DNA of 64,000 nt from Paenibacillus sp. FSL W8-0186 (GTDB taxonomy: Bacteria; Bacillota; Bacilli; Paenibacillales; Paenibacillaceae). The position numbers and the translations under genes were made by a program. This document shows, piece after piece, positions 17,494-26,868 of the stretch. Position 1 is the stretch's first letter; each line of letters starts with the position of its first letter. The stretch lies in assembly GCF_037969765.1 (NCBI RefSeq), contig NZ_CP150207.1:682001-746000 (forward strand), given 5' to 3'. The notes under the pieces were generated by a model that did not search any database, was not told the origin of the DNA, and saw nothing but the letters and a program-made list of their open reading frames with translations.

Positions 17494-17814
17494 ATGGACT
17501 TAAACAAGCGAAACAACCTAAATAAGCTAAACAAGCGGGCGCTCATTGAATCTATAATTTTTGTCGTCCTCATCTTGGCAGGTGTGGTCGGCTTTCAGGT
17601 CGTGCAAGGGGCGCTGTTGACCAGAAATTACGTCCCAGATGTTATTAATAACTATGCATCAGTAGAGCATTTACAGCAGCAGGTGGCATTTGGAACCATA
17701 GCTCGCACGGACGGATTAACCCTGGTTTTAGAGATGGGCGGTTTGTTGCTCATAGCGATGGCCTACTACATGCTGCGAACGAGGCTGATTGGATTAAGGA
17801 AGCGCAAGAAATGA
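17494..17814 (+). CDS. Small membrane protein of unknown function
   Basis: A 106-residue protein with a basic, Asn/Lys-rich start (LNKRNNLNKLNKR), one helix at about residues 15-38, an extracellular loop of ~40 residues and a second helix (LVLEMGGLLLIAMAYYML) with a basic tail. ATG 17494 follows AAGGAG (17482-17487); an earlier TTG at 17452 lacks one. No family is recognised. It ends a three-gene unit with the WYL regulator and the preceding membrane protein. Confidence 0.6.
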   Translation: MDLNKRNNLNKLNKRALIESIIFVVLILAGVVGFQVVQGALLTRNYVPDVINNYASVEHLQQQVAFGTIARTDGLTLVLEMGGLLLIAMAYYMLRTRLIGLRKRKK

Positions 17815-17842
17815 ATAGCAGAGTCTTTTACATCAAAACATG

Positions 17843-17886
17843 CGTCCCGGTCTAAGAAGCGAGTGTTCTAGAACCGGGACGTTTTT
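17843..17886 (+). terminator. Rho-independent terminator
   Basis: Nine-bp arms CGTCCCGGT and ACCGGGACG with a 21-nt loop and a following T run close the WYL-regulator unit. Confidence 0.85.
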
Positions 17887-17942
17887 AGATACGGATGAGA
17901 TGTGAATGTTCAATTTGGCGGCACCTCGCTAGCGAGGTTATG

Positions 17943-18824
17943 TCACCTCGCTTGCCGATGGCGCATGAAGACCCAGACGCCGGCTATGATAATCAATCCG
18001 GAAAATAGCTGCAATCCAGTCAGCATTTCACCCAGGAGCACCAGAGCGAGCAGGGAGGCGCAGATTGGTTCGCCCAGAATGGCCATGGAAACCGTGGTAG
18101 CATTCATATACTTCAGCAGCCAGTTAAACAGGTAGTGGCCAAACAGGGTGGACACAACGGATAATAGGAAGAAAATTCCCCACTCTTTCATAGGATAACC
18201 GGTAAATGGATAACCCATTGCAAGGTTGTAGCAGCCCAGGGAACAAGCGGCCATGAAGAACATCCAGAAATTATACGGCAGGGCAGCCAGATCCTTGCGC
18301 AAGTGCTGGCCGACCAGCATATTAACGGAGATCGCCAGCGTGCCCAGCAGCGAGAGAATATCCCCGTACAGGGCTGATCCCGACAGACGAAAGTCGCCCG
18401 AGCCAATGAGGATGGAGCCGACCACTGCTATGCCCATGCCGAGCAGCATCATTCGGTTGATTCTCTCCTTGAATAGCCAGATGGAGCCGAGCATGACGAG
18501 CACGGGCTGCAGCGTAAGGATGACCGTAGAGCTTGCCACGCTGGTATACCGCAGCGAATTCATCCACAGCAGAAAATGAAGCCCTAGCAGTAGGCCCGAA
18601 GCGGCAAGCAGTCCCCATTGTTTCGGCTTCAGCCGCAGCATTTCATGCCTGTGTCGCCAGGCGAATGGCATCAGGATTAAATTGGTAATAAGCAAGCGGT
18701 ACATCGCAACAACGGATGCCTCCGCATTCGACCAGCGAATAAAGATGGCCGAGAAAGAGATAGCAATGATGCCGAGGATAAAGAAGATTTCATAGGCGCC
18801 CCCGGTACGTTGACGGCCAGACAT
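17943..18824 (-). CDS. EamA/DMT-family transporter
   Basis: A 293-residue protein with ten hydrophobic segments in two repeated EamA halves. The halves begin near residues 10 (EIFFILGIIAISFSAIFIRWSNAEASVVAMYR) and 155 (LYGDILSLLGTLAISVNMLVGQHLRK); the FIRW and PVLVMLGSIWLFKERIN motifs are typical. Members export metabolites or amino acids, and the substrate cannot be read from sequence. It is transcribed alone toward the terminator at 17843-17886. Confidence 0.88.
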   Translation of the reverse strand: MSGRQRTGGAYEIFFILGIIAISFSAIFIRWSNAEASVVAMYRLLITNLILMPFAWRHRHEMLRLKPKQWGLLAASGLLLGLHFLLWMNSLRYTSVASSTVILTLQPVLVMLGSIWLFKERINRMMLLGMGIAVVGSILIGSGDFRLSGSALYGDILSLLGTLAISVNMLVGQHLRKDLAALPYNFWMFFMAACSLGCYNLAMGYPFTGYPMKEWGIFFLLSVVSTLFGHYLFNWLLKYMNATTVSMAILGEPICASLLALVLLGEMLTGLQLFSGLIIIAGVWVFMRHRQAR

Positions 18825-19025
18825 GTATTTAACTCCCTTCTAAGATGCGTCATGGTGGCAGGTATGGATGGAGTCGCTAGCTTCGTTGAGCGTAGTTCCA
18901 CAACAATCTATTATACGATCATTTGCGAGAATGGATAGATTTTTTATATAGGAGCGAGGCGTAAAGATGTTCCCTGGCGGTCTAGGATGTTAGAATGGAA
19001 ATTAAAAGGAGGAGGGAAACGAGCA

Positions 19026-19604
19026 ATGGACGTAATAGAGGCTATTCATACGCGAAGAAGTATTGGAAAGGTCAAGCAGGATAAAATTCCTGTAGAGACG
19101 ATCGAGCAAATTTTAGAGGCTGGAGTCTGGGCGCCGAATCATAGACACACCGAGCCGTGGAAATTTTTCGTGCTCAGAGGCAAGGGCCGGGAGCAGCTGG
19201 GCCAGGCGCTGGCCGACATCATGCGGGAGGGCATGGAGAATCCCGATTCGCCTGAGTCGCAGGAGGCGTTGGATAAAGCTCTGGCCAAGGCCTTTCGCGC
19301 CCCTGTCATCATTGCCGCAGCTGTAACTCCCACCGATAAGCCGGGCGTGATCGAGCTGGAGGAATACGGAGCCGTATTTGCCGCAATACAGAACATGCTG
19401 CTCGCGGCGCACAGTTTAGGGCTGGGAGCGGTATGGAGAACCGGCGAACCTTGTTACCACCGCATCGTGAACGAAGCCTTTGGTCTCCGAGAGCAGGATA
19501 AAATGCTGGGTTTCATTTATCTCGGCGTTTCCGATATGGGCGAGCTGAAAGGGAAAAGAGAGGACTTCCGCAGCAAAACCGTCTGGATCGGCGATGAAGA
19601 GTAG
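19026..19604 (+). CDS. Nitroreductase-family flavoprotein (YdjA-like)
   Basis: A 192-residue FMN-dependent oxidoreductase. TRRSIGKVKQDKIP and WAPNHRHTEPWKFFVLRG carry the FMN phosphate-binding Arg and Ser-type residues of the family. AAHSLGLGAVWRTG and a short C-terminus fit compact YdjA-type nitroreductases that use NAD(P)H. ATG 19026 follows AAAGGAGGAGGG; an in-frame ATG at 18987 contains the ribosome site and is rejected. Monocistronic. Confidence 0.88.
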   Translation: MDVIEAIHTRRSIGKVKQDKIPVETIEQILEAGVWAPNHRHTEPWKFFVLRGKGREQLGQALADIMREGMENPDSPESQEALDKALAKAFRAPVIIAAAVTPTDKPGVIELEEYGAVFAAIQNMLLAAHSLGLGAVWRTGEPCYHRIVNEAFGLREQDKMLGFIYLGVSDMGELKGKREDFRSKTVWIGDEE

Positions 19605-19648
19605 GTGAGGGAGGAGAGGCGCCCTCCCTTCTGCTCATTTACAAACAG

Positions 19649-19697
19649 AAAGAACCTCAATCTACGAAAGGCTTCTCTCGGGATTGAGGTTCTTTTT
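19649..19697. terminator. Bidirectional terminator
   Basis: The arms AAGAACCTCAATC and GATTGAGGTTCTT are flanked by A and T runs and serve the convergent nitroreductase and CorC/HlyC genes. Confidence 0.85.
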
Positions 19698-19701
19698 TTT
19701 C

Positions 19702-21036
19702 TTACTCTTCGATTTCCTGAGGCTCAGGGACCTGCTTGATGATTTCCAGCTTTCTGAAGCGGTGCGGCTCCTTCTCCAGCAGCTTGAAGATCAGCCCCTG
19801 GTGCTCGAACGTGTCGTCTTCATTCATTTCTGGATTCATCCCGTATAACCAGCCGCCGATCGTATCGACATCCTCGGTATTCAGCTCGGTCAGCATAATG
19901 TCGTTAATCTGATTAATCGTGACTTTGCCGTCCACCACGACATGATACTCATCCAGATGAACGATCGGCTGTTCTTCTTCCTTATCGAACTCATCGCGGA
20001 TTTCTCCGACGATTTCCTCGAGAATGTCCTCGATGGTGATCAGCCCGGCCGTGCCTCCGTATTCATCGATTAGTATCGCGATATGGGTACCTTCATGCTG
20101 CATTCTTTTTAACAGCTCATTGACCGGGGTAACCTCAGACACGGCCATGACCGGCTGCAGAATCGAGGAAATCTCCAGGTTCGGGTTATCCTCGTACGCG
20201 AGGAAGAATTGCTTCGTATTGATGATCCCCACGATATTATCCTTATGCCCCTCGACAACAGGAAAGCGGGTATACTGCTGTTCTTTGATGATCCCCAGGT
20301 TCTCTTCCCGGGTCTTGTCTGTATATAAGCACACCATATCGGTGCGCGGAACCATAATTTCTTTGGCTAACATATTATCAAAAGCAAAAATCCGGTTCAC
20401 GTACCCGTATTCGCTTTGATTGATTTTACCGCTCTCGAAGCTTTCATTAATGATAATCTGCAGCTCTTCCTCGGAGTGAGCTTCTTCATGCTCGCTGGCA
20501 GGCTTGATTCCGAACAGGCGTACGAGCTGAAGCGCAGATCCGTTGAGCGCCCAAATGAAAGGGTGCATAATCTTGGTGAAAATAATCAGTGGTTTTGCTG
20601 TAAGCAAAGCAACCTGCTCTGCTCTGCGGATGGCAATCGTCTTTGGAGCCAATTCCCCCACAACAACGTGAAGATAAGTAATTACGGCAAAAGCGATGAT
20701 AAATGAAATAACGCTGCTTACTGCTTCAGGTACATTTAAACTATGGAACAGCGGGTGAAGTATTTTCTCCACTGTCGGTTCCCCTAACCAGCCAAGTCCG
20801 AGCGCTGTAATCGTAATTCCCAATTGGCAAGCCGACAAGTAACCATCCAGATTGCTAGTCACTTGTTTGACCGAGAGAGCATTCTTGCTTCCTTCGGATA
20901 TCATTTGATCCACCCGACTTGCCCGTACCCGCACGATGGCAAACTCCACGGCTACGAAAAACGCTGTAAACCCGATTAGTATGGCGACCAGCACCAAGTT
21001 TAGTACCAAAAGCCTGTCACTATCCATTCGATTCAT
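19702..21036 (-). CDS. CNNM/CorC-HlyC family membrane protein
   Basis: A 444-residue protein: a DUF21 (CNNM) transmembrane domain (residues ~10-200, with FFVAVEFAIVRVRASRVDQM), two CBS domains (MVPRTDMVCLYTD and VNELLKRMQHEGTHIAILIDEYGGTAGLITIEDILEEIVGEI) and a C-terminal CorC_HlyC transporter-associated domain. Homologues such as YhdP/YrkA are annotated as haemolysins, but the evidence in the family favours magnesium or cobalt transport. Length is normal for the family. It shares the intergenic terminator with the nitroreductase gene. Confidence 0.88.
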   Translation of the reverse strand: MNRMDSDRLLVLNLVLVAILIGFTAFFVAVEFAIVRVRASRVDQMISEGSKNALSVKQVTSNLDGYLSACQLGITITALGLGWLGEPTVEKILHPLFHSLNVPEAVSSVISFIIAFAVITYLHVVVGELAPKTIAIRRAEQVALLTAKPLIIFTKIMHPFIWALNGSALQLVRLFGIKPASEHEEAHSEEELQIIINESFESGKINQSEYGYVNRIFAFDNMLAKEIMVPRTDMVCLYTDKTREENLGIIKEQQYTRFPVVEGHKDNIVGIINTKQFFLAYEDNPNLEISSILQPVMAVSEVTPVNELLKRMQHEGTHIAILIDEYGGTAGLITIEDILEEIVGEIRDEFDKEEEQPIVHLDEYHVVVDGKVTINQINDIMLTELNTEDVDTIGGWLYGMNPEMNEDDTFEHQGLIFKLLEKEPHRFRKLEIIKQVPEPQEIEE

Positions 21037-21245
21037 CTACTCCTTCATGAAATAAAATATATGAAATACTATTAATTATATAGCATGCTCAACTGGAAAG
21101 CTAATATATGACACATTTTAGCCACAAGTTGGCGAACGGTGATATTTTACAAAAACTTTACAATAAACCCATTGTGAGGAGTTCCTTCGTATGTAAGATG
21201 GAAATGTAATCCAAGAAATGAAGGCGAAGGAGGAATCGATTACGG

Positions 21246-23396
21246 ATGAGGAAAAAATGGGCAAGAAAGTGGCTGAATCGGATAGTTACAGGTGCGATTG
21301 CGGCAACCATGCTGGCGGGCTTAGCTCCGTTTGCAGGAGCAAGCGCACAAGAAAACGCACAGGAAATTCTGCTTCAGGCCAGCCAGGAGACAAGCCCTTG
21401 GAATGCGGCAGACACTGCTAGCGCTGATATTCAAGCAGCAGCTGTGCCTCTTGCTGTAGCTGACGCGATTGCTAAAGGAAATAACGGGGAATCCGTGCAG
21501 GTCTCCGGCTATATTGTTGGACATGCTACCGGCTCGCTGACAGCTAAGTTCCAGAGTCCTTTCGCGAATGACTACAATTTTTTGATTTCCGATAGTCCGG
21601 CTGAGCGCAGTTCCGCCAAGCTGATTGATGTGCAAATCCCCGCCGGCCTCAGAGACCAGTTCGGGCTGCAGAGCAATCCGGGACTGATCGGGCAGCGCGT
21701 AAATGTAACGGGTACTCTTGCGGCTTATAACAGCTTTGCTGGACTTAAGAGCGTGTCCGCAATTCAGCTGGCAGATGCTGAAGGGCAGCCAAATCCAGGC
21801 GAAACACAGCCAGGCCAGCCTGGGGGCGGAGCGAATCCGGCGCTGCCGGACGGCACGGGCAAAAGAGTGCTCTTCGACAACGCTCATGCCCAGACGGCAG
21901 GGGCTGCCGATTGGATTATCGACGGGGCGTTTTCCGATTTTGCCGATGGGCTGCGTGCGGCAGGGTTTGCAGTAGAGTCGCTGGAGCGCACGGCTCCTCA
22001 CCGATTCGATACTCCGGCCATTACGTACAACCGTCTTAAAGATTATGACGTCTTCGTCATTCCTGAAGCGAATATCCCTTTCAAGACCGCGGAGCAGGAT
22101 GCGATCGTTCAGTACGTTCAAGATGGAGGCGCCGTGTTCTTCATCGCAGACCACTACAATGCTGACCGCAACAAGAACCGCTGGGATTCCTCCGAGGTAT
22201 TCAACGGCTACCGCCGGGGCGCCTACGGGCTGCCGGCCAAGGGCATGAGCACGGAAGAAGCGTCCTCCCCGGCGATGCAGAACGTGACAAGCTCGGACTG
22301 GCTTGCCAATCATTTTGGCGTGCGCTTCCGCTATAATGCGCTTGGCGACGTGAATGCAACTGATATTGTCGTTCCGTCCCAGTCATTCGGGATTACATCG
22401 GGCGTAAGCGCAGTCGCCATGCATGCCGGTTCAACGCTGGCGATTATCGATCCCGCGAAGGCCAAGGGAATCGTATATGTTCCGTCCGGTGTGCCGAAGT
22501 GGGGAAGCGCCGTGGACAGCGGCGTCTATAACGGCGGCGGCCGGGCCGAAGGACCGTATGCGGCCATCGCCAAAATCGGACTTGGCAAAGCGGCGTTCAT
22601 CGGCGATTCCTCGCCCGTTGAGGATGCTACGCCAAAATACGTCCGCGAGGAGAATGGAGCGAAGAAGACGACGTATGACGGCTTCAAGGAAGTGGATGAC
22701 GGGCTGTTTCTCATCCAGACCGTGAAATGGCTCGCCCATAAGGAAAACTACACTTCCCTAAGCGAGGTATCCGGACTTGTCCTTGATACGCCGACAGTGC
22801 TGCGTGCGGACGAGATGCCAGCGGCTTCGACGGAACCGATGCCCGAGCCTTGGTCTGCGCCGGCCGCGGGCTACAAATGGTATGATCCATCCACCTTCAA
22901 GCCGGGATCTTACGGCTCTTCGCAGCCGCCAGCGGCCGAGCCGGTGTATGCCTTCGTCCACCAATCCCAGCTGCCGAGCGCGCAGGAATTTACAATCCGC
23001 TTGACCGCCGATGGCTTGAACCCGGGGCAGACGGTAACCGGTCTTGCGGTGGGAATATATCTTAGCGGCGGCGAGCAGATTGCCCGGTTCAAAAATAGCG
23101 ACGGCTCGTGGTCCGCTTACGGGTACAGCCCGAGCTTTTCCCTGACGGCCAATGCGCAGGGCAAGGCTTCGAAGGACCTGATCGTCCAGCTTAAACCGAA
23201 CCAGGCGGGTGCTGCGAACCTGCGCTTGAAGCAGGATAGCGCCAACGTACTCACGAAGACGGTAACGATCGCTAACGTAAGTGCGCAGCCGCTCCCTCAG
23301 GTGAGCATCCTTCCGCTCAACGAACCGGTGGTTGCCGCGCATCGGTCGGTATGGTTTGATCGTTTGCTTGGCCATATTGCACTGCATGCGGCGTAA
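21246..23396 (+). CDS. Secreted protein with DUF6359-like and DUF4350-like domains
   Basis: A 716-residue exported protein. A basic, hydrophobic signal peptide ends near residue 34 (AGASAQE). Residues ~70-175 form an OB-like DUF6359 domain (GNNGESVQVSGYIVGHATGS), as in secreted nuclease YhcR. Residues ~205-490 look like a glutamine-amidotransferase-like DUF4350 fold (VLFDNAHAQTAGAADW, YDVFVIPEANIPF, QDGGAVFFIADHYNADRNK). A Pro-rich link and a beta-rich C-terminal domain follow. The role is unknown; substrate binding at the cell surface is possible. AAGGAGG stands 13 bp before the ATG. Confidence 0.75.
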   Translation: MRKKWARKWLNRIVTGAIAATMLAGLAPFAGASAQENAQEILLQASQETSPWNAADTASADIQAAAVPLAVADAIAKGNNGESVQVSGYIVGHATGSLTAKFQSPFANDYNFLISDSPAERSSAKLIDVQIPAGLRDQFGLQSNPGLIGQRVNVTGTLAAYNSFAGLKSVSAIQLADAEGQPNPGETQPGQPGGGANPALPDGTGKRVLFDNAHAQTAGAADWIIDGAFSDFADGLRAAGFAVESLERTAPHRFDTPAITYNRLKDYDVFVIPEANIPFKTAEQDAIVQYVQDGGAVFFIADHYNADRNKNRWDSSEVFNGYRRGAYGLPAKGMSTEEASSPAMQNVTSSDWLANHFGVRFRYNALGDVNATDIVVPSQSFGITSGVSAVAMHAGSTLAIIDPAKAKGIVYVPSGVPKWGSAVDSGVYNGGGRAEGPYAAIAKIGLGKAAFIGDSSPVEDATPKYVREENGAKKTTYDGFKEVDDGLFLIQTVKWLAHKENYTSLSEVSGLVLDTPTVLRADEMPAASTEPMPEPWSAPAAGYKWYDPSTFKPGSYGSSQPPAAEPVYAFVHQSQLPSAQEFTIRLTADGLNPGQTVTGLAVGIYLSGGEQIARFKNSDGSWSAYGYSPSFSLTANAQGKASKDLIVQLKPNQAGAANLRLKQDSANVLTKTVTIANVSAQPLPQVSILPLNEPVVAAHRSVWFDRLLGHIALHAA

Positions 23397-23456
23397 CGTT
23401 CATAAGTGAACATTTCCGTGAGTATACGTGAATTTGAAGCTGAATATGGCAAGCAA

Positions 23457-23490
23457 TGGGCAGCCCTGCTAAGGGCTGCTCTTATTTTCC
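23457..23490 (+). terminator. Rho-independent terminator
   Basis: GCAGCCC-TGCTAA-GGGCTGC is followed by TCTTATTTT, with outer pairing (GCAATGG/CCATTGC) extending the stem. It follows the secreted-protein gene. Confidence 0.75.
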
Positions 23491-23594
23491 ATTGCTGCCG
23501 GGAGGCGGTTTCTCCCGCTTTGTGCCTGGTGCGCCATTCGGATATGATGGAATTATGAACAACAGCCAACAGTAATCTGGTGGGGGAACGAGAA

Positions 23595-24506
23595 ATGAAC
23601 AAGGTAACGATGAAGGATATCGCCGAGGCAGCCCAGGTCTCCTTGGCCACGGTTTCCTATGTGCTCAACAATAATACGAAGCAAAAAATAAGCGAGGAAA
23701 CCCGGCAGCGGATTCTCGGCATTGCTCAGCAGCTTCAATATGTTCCCAACATGGCCGCTCGCAGCCTGGTCGGGAATACTTCTTCCAAGCTCGTCGCCAT
23801 CGTCACGCTTAAAGATAACGATGATCAGCCGTGGCGCAAGAGCAGGTATCACGATTTGACGATGCGGCTGCAGGAACTGCTCAATGAGCGGGGCTATGAC
23901 GTGATCGTGGCTGGTACGGATAGCTCTCAGGTAGAGCTGGATATCATTCTAAAAAGAACACTCGATGCGTTATTCCTGATCGATGTGCCGGAGGAGCGTT
24001 TTTTCAACATTTCACGCAAATTTACCGTGCCAATCATAGTTATCGACAGCTATATCGAGGATACGATGTTCCGGAAGGTAGTCCCTGATTATCGATCCGC
24101 GATCCGGCTGGCCAGGGAAATGCTAGGCAAAAGCCTGGAGCCTTTCCTCGTGACAGGGAAGTTTAATAATGCCGGAATGGAACAGGCCTTAACGGAAACG
24201 TTTCGCCCGGATCATGTATATCAGATGGATACGCGGGAAGGATTGGAGCAGTACGTTCTTGCCCGTCCAGGGTTGCCGGGGATTTTTGCAAATGAGTTAT
24301 TGGCGGTCATGGCAGCGCCCTATATGCGGGCTGAGGATATGATCGTGCTTGCCAATGCGGGGGCGGAGTATTTGCTGCCAAGCGGAGTCCGGCGCATCGT
24401 GTTCGATAACGGGGTTAAAGCCCAAATGTCTATTGCTGTTATGGAGAAGCTGCTGCGCAAGGAATATGATGAAATTGAAGATTATAGTTATGTACCTCCT
24501 GAATGA
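23595..24506 (+). CDS. LacI-family transcriptional regulator
   Basis: A 303-residue regulator. An N-terminal LacI helix-turn-helix and hinge (VTMKDIAEAAQVSLATVSYVLNN, then PNMAARSL) precede a periplasmic-binding-like effector domain. The effector part is shorter than usual (~240 residues) and weakly conserved. It lies just upstream of a type I pullulanase gene whose promoter is followed by a perfect 16-bp palindrome with a central CG, the form LacI proteins bind. Maltodextrin-responsive repression is a reasonable inference. GGGGGAACGAG precedes ATG 23595. Confidence 0.87.
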   Translation: MNKVTMKDIAEAAQVSLATVSYVLNNNTKQKISEETRQRILGIAQQLQYVPNMAARSLVGNTSSKLVAIVTLKDNDDQPWRKSRYHDLTMRLQELLNERGYDVIVAGTDSSQVELDIILKRTLDALFLIDVPEERFFNISRKFTVPIIVIDSYIEDTMFRKVVPDYRSAIRLAREMLGKSLEPFLVTGKFNNAGMEQALTETFRPDHVYQMDTREGLEQYVLARPGLPGIFANELLAVMAAPYMRAEDMIVLANAGAEYLLPSGVRRIVFDNGVKAQMSIAVMEKLLRKEYDEIEDYSYVPPE

Positions 24507-24523
24507 GCGACTTCACCAGCGGA

Positions 24524-24553
24524 TTGACACTCGTGAATGATCGGTGATATAAT
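24524..24553 (+). promoter_or_regulatory. Sigma-A promoter of the pullulanase gene
   Basis: TTGACA (24524-24529) and TATAAT (24548-24553) are both perfect and 18 bp apart, placing transcription start near 24560. Confidence 0.8.
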
Positions 24554-24568
24554 CCCGCTCAAATAGTC

Positions 24569-24584
24569 ACTTAAGCGCTTAAGT
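24569..24584. promoter_or_regulatory. LacI-type operator, perfect palindrome
   Basis: ACTTAAGCGCTTAAGT is its own reverse complement and sits about 10-25 bp after the predicted transcription start, where a bound repressor would block elongation. A related but imperfect site is at 32451-32468 before the amylopullulanase gene. Confidence 0.78.
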
Positions 24585-24609
24585 TTACACACGATATTTC
24601 GCGATTGGA

Positions 24610-26583
24610 GTGAATCAATTGGCGGTACAACGGGAGCATGACGTAGTCGTCGATTATGGCGATCTTGCGGTAACTGAAGGAATATCCGTCTTTGATAAAC
24701 GGTTTGATGAAAAGTTCTATTACGGCGGGGATGACCTGGGTGCCGTGTACACGTCCAGGGAGACCAGGTTCCGGTTATGGGCGCCGACGGCTTCGGAGGC
24801 GGAGGTCGTTTTCTATGAATCATGGAATGAGGAGAAGCCCGCTCAGATCCTCCCTATGAATCGCGATATTCAGGGCACCTGGCTGCTGGCCGCGCAGGGG
24901 GATTATCTGGGGCGTTACTATACGTACCGCGTCAAGGTCGGGCAGGATTGGAACGAAGCGGCTGATCCATATGCCAAGGCCGTTGGTGTAAACGGGGACC
25001 GGGCGGTGGTCATGGATTTGCAGCGCACAGACCCGGAACGGTGGGAAGATGACCGTAAACCGCCTTTCGAGGCTGCGGTCGATGCGGTGATTTACGAGCT
25101 GCATGTCAAGGATCTGTCCAGTCATCCTCACAGCGGGATTGCACATAAAGGAAAATTCCTTGGACTTGCGGAAAGCGGGACTCGGGGGCCGAATGGCATT
25201 TTGACAGGCTTGGATCATATTGCTGCGCTTGGCGTCACACATGTTCAGCTCCTGCCTGTCTATGATTATGCCACCGAAAGTGTGGACGAGACGAGGCTCG
25301 ACCAGCCGCAGTACAATTGGGGATATGACCCCAAGAACTACAACGTGCCCGAGGGATCTTATGCTACCGATCCCTATGTGCCGGGCTTGCGCATCACTGA
25401 GCTGAAGCGGACCATTCAAGCCCTGCATGAGCGCGGGCTCCGGGTCATTATGGATGTCGTCTACAATCATGTCTACGATTGGTACTTGATCAATTTCACC
25501 AAGCTTGTGCCGGGATACTATTTGCGCTACAAGGAGGATGGCACGCTGTCGGACGGCTCGTTCTGCGGCAACGAATGCGCTTCAGAACGGCCGATGATGC
25601 GGAGGTTCATCGTTGATTCGGTACTGCACTGGGCGAAGGAGTATCATATGGACGGCTTCCGGTTCGATCTTATGGGTTTGATGGACATCGAGACGATGAA
25701 CGAGATTCGGAGGCGGCTGGATGAGCTCGATCCTGCGATCATCACGATCGGGGAGGGCTGGGTGATGGACACGGTGCTGCCGGATGAGCACAGGGCTCAT
25801 CAGAACAATGCCGCCAAGCTCCCGGGAATCGGGCACTTCAACGATGATTACCGCGATGCAATCAAGGGAAGCATTTTCTATGCTGACCAGAAAGGTTTTG
25901 TCAGCGGCGGTGCCGGCTACGAAGGACTCATTCGGGAGGGAATCGTCGGTGCCGTTGACTATGACAGGGATATCCGCAATTTTGCGAATGAGCCGGGCCA
26001 ATCCGTAAATTACGTCGAATGTCATGATAACCATACCTTATGGGATAAAATCGTCCTCTCGGCCGCAGGCGAGCCCGAAGAGCTCCACCGTGGCATGCAT
26101 CGGCTGGCTTCGGCAATGATCCTGACGAGCCAAGGCATTCCATTCCTGCATGCAGGACAGGAATTCATGAGAACGAAGGACGGGGAAGAGAACAGCTACA
26201 AATCCCCGATCGAGGTGAACTGGCTGGATTGGGAACGCTGCGCCGCACGGCAAAATGACGTAGCCTATATGAGGGAGCTGATTGCCCTGCGCAAGAGCCA
26301 TCCGGCGTTCCGTCTGCGTAGTGCGGATCAAATTCGCGAGCATCTGCGTTTTGAGCCGGCGCCGGAGCATTGCGTAGCCTATACGCTGCGCAATCATGCG
26401 GGCGGAGATGCTGCCAAGCATATTTATGTGCTGTACAAGGGCATGGAGGAATCCCTTCTTTTGAATTTGCCTGAGCTCGGGAAATGGACGATCCGCTTCG
26501 GAGGCGAGCATATCGCCGCGCTGGAGGGCCAACGATTAGAGGTGCATGGCCTCGGCATGGTTGTCCTTACGGTTGCGGAGTAA
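24610..26583 (+). CDS. pulA: Cytoplasmic type I pullulanase (GH13_14)
   Basis: A 657-residue enzyme without signal peptide. A CBM48 domain (FRLWAPTASEAEVVFYES) precedes the GH13 barrel. The type I pullulanase signature YNWGYDPKNY is present. Catalytic residues by motif are Asp353 (DGFRFDLMG), Glu382 (TIGEGWVMD) and Asp473 (ECHDNHT). It should hydrolyse alpha-1,6 branches of imported maltodextrins. Start is GTG 24610; TTG 24619 with GGAGTGAA is also possible. Transcription is probably controlled by the LacI gene just upstream through the palindrome at 24569-24584. Confidence 0.92.
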   Translation: MNQLAVQREHDVVVDYGDLAVTEGISVFDKRFDEKFYYGGDDLGAVYTSRETRFRLWAPTASEAEVVFYESWNEEKPAQILPMNRDIQGTWLLAAQGDYLGRYYTYRVKVGQDWNEAADPYAKAVGVNGDRAVVMDLQRTDPERWEDDRKPPFEAAVDAVIYELHVKDLSSHPHSGIAHKGKFLGLAESGTRGPNGILTGLDHIAALGVTHVQLLPVYDYATESVDETRLDQPQYNWGYDPKNYNVPEGSYATDPYVPGLRITELKRTIQALHERGLRVIMDVVYNHVYDWYLINFTKLVPGYYLRYKEDGTLSDGSFCGNECASERPMMRRFIVDSVLHWAKEYHMDGFRFDLMGLMDIETMNEIRRRLDELDPAIITIGEGWVMDTVLPDEHRAHQNNAAKLPGIGHFNDDYRDAIKGSIFYADQKGFVSGGAGYEGLIREGIVGAVDYDRDIRNFANEPGQSVNYVECHDNHTLWDKIVLSAAGEPEELHRGMHRLASAMILTSQGIPFLHAGQEFMRTKDGEENSYKSPIEVNWLDWERCAARQNDVAYMRELIALRKSHPAFRLRSADQIREHLRFEPAPEHCVAYTLRNHAGGDAAKHIYVLYKGMEESLLLNLPELGKWTIRFGGEHIAALEGQRLEVHGLGMVVLTVAE

Positions 26584-26585
26584 TG

Positions 26586-26625
26586 ATGGGTAAAGCAGGT
26601 AAAGCAGGTAAAGCAAATAAAGCGT
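26586..26625 (+). repeat. 9-bp tandem repeat after the pullulanase gene
   Basis: GGTAAAGCA occurs three times in tandem and then decays to AATAAAGCG. It is the first part of a 719-bp spacer without a gene. Confidence 0.7.
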
Positions 26626-26654
26626 CGTCGAAAGCTTCTTTGGCTAAGAAAGAT

Positions 26655-26780
26655 TGCAATAATGCAGGAATACCTTCTCTTTATAGATGCTGATGTCCAT
26701 TGAATGCGAAAGTGCAGGGGAAATTCCCGGTATCCAGTTATTTTTGGTGAAGTACGAGGAAATACTGCACTTTCCTTGCG
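26655..26780. repeat. Possible partial palindromic island
   Basis: The motif TGCAGG recurs at 26663 and 26713 (50 bp apart), and the reverse complement CTGCACTTTCC at 26765 pairs with GAAAGTGCAG at 26709. The spacing recalls the four-unit islands, but no clear fourth unit was found. Confidence 0.35.
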
Positions 26781-26868
26781 GCATCTTAGTTGAACTGGAA
26801 TTTTTCCTTCCAAGTAGATTAGACGGCTGAATTATGGCGGTTCCTAGATGGCAAGGATCAGCTGGTAT

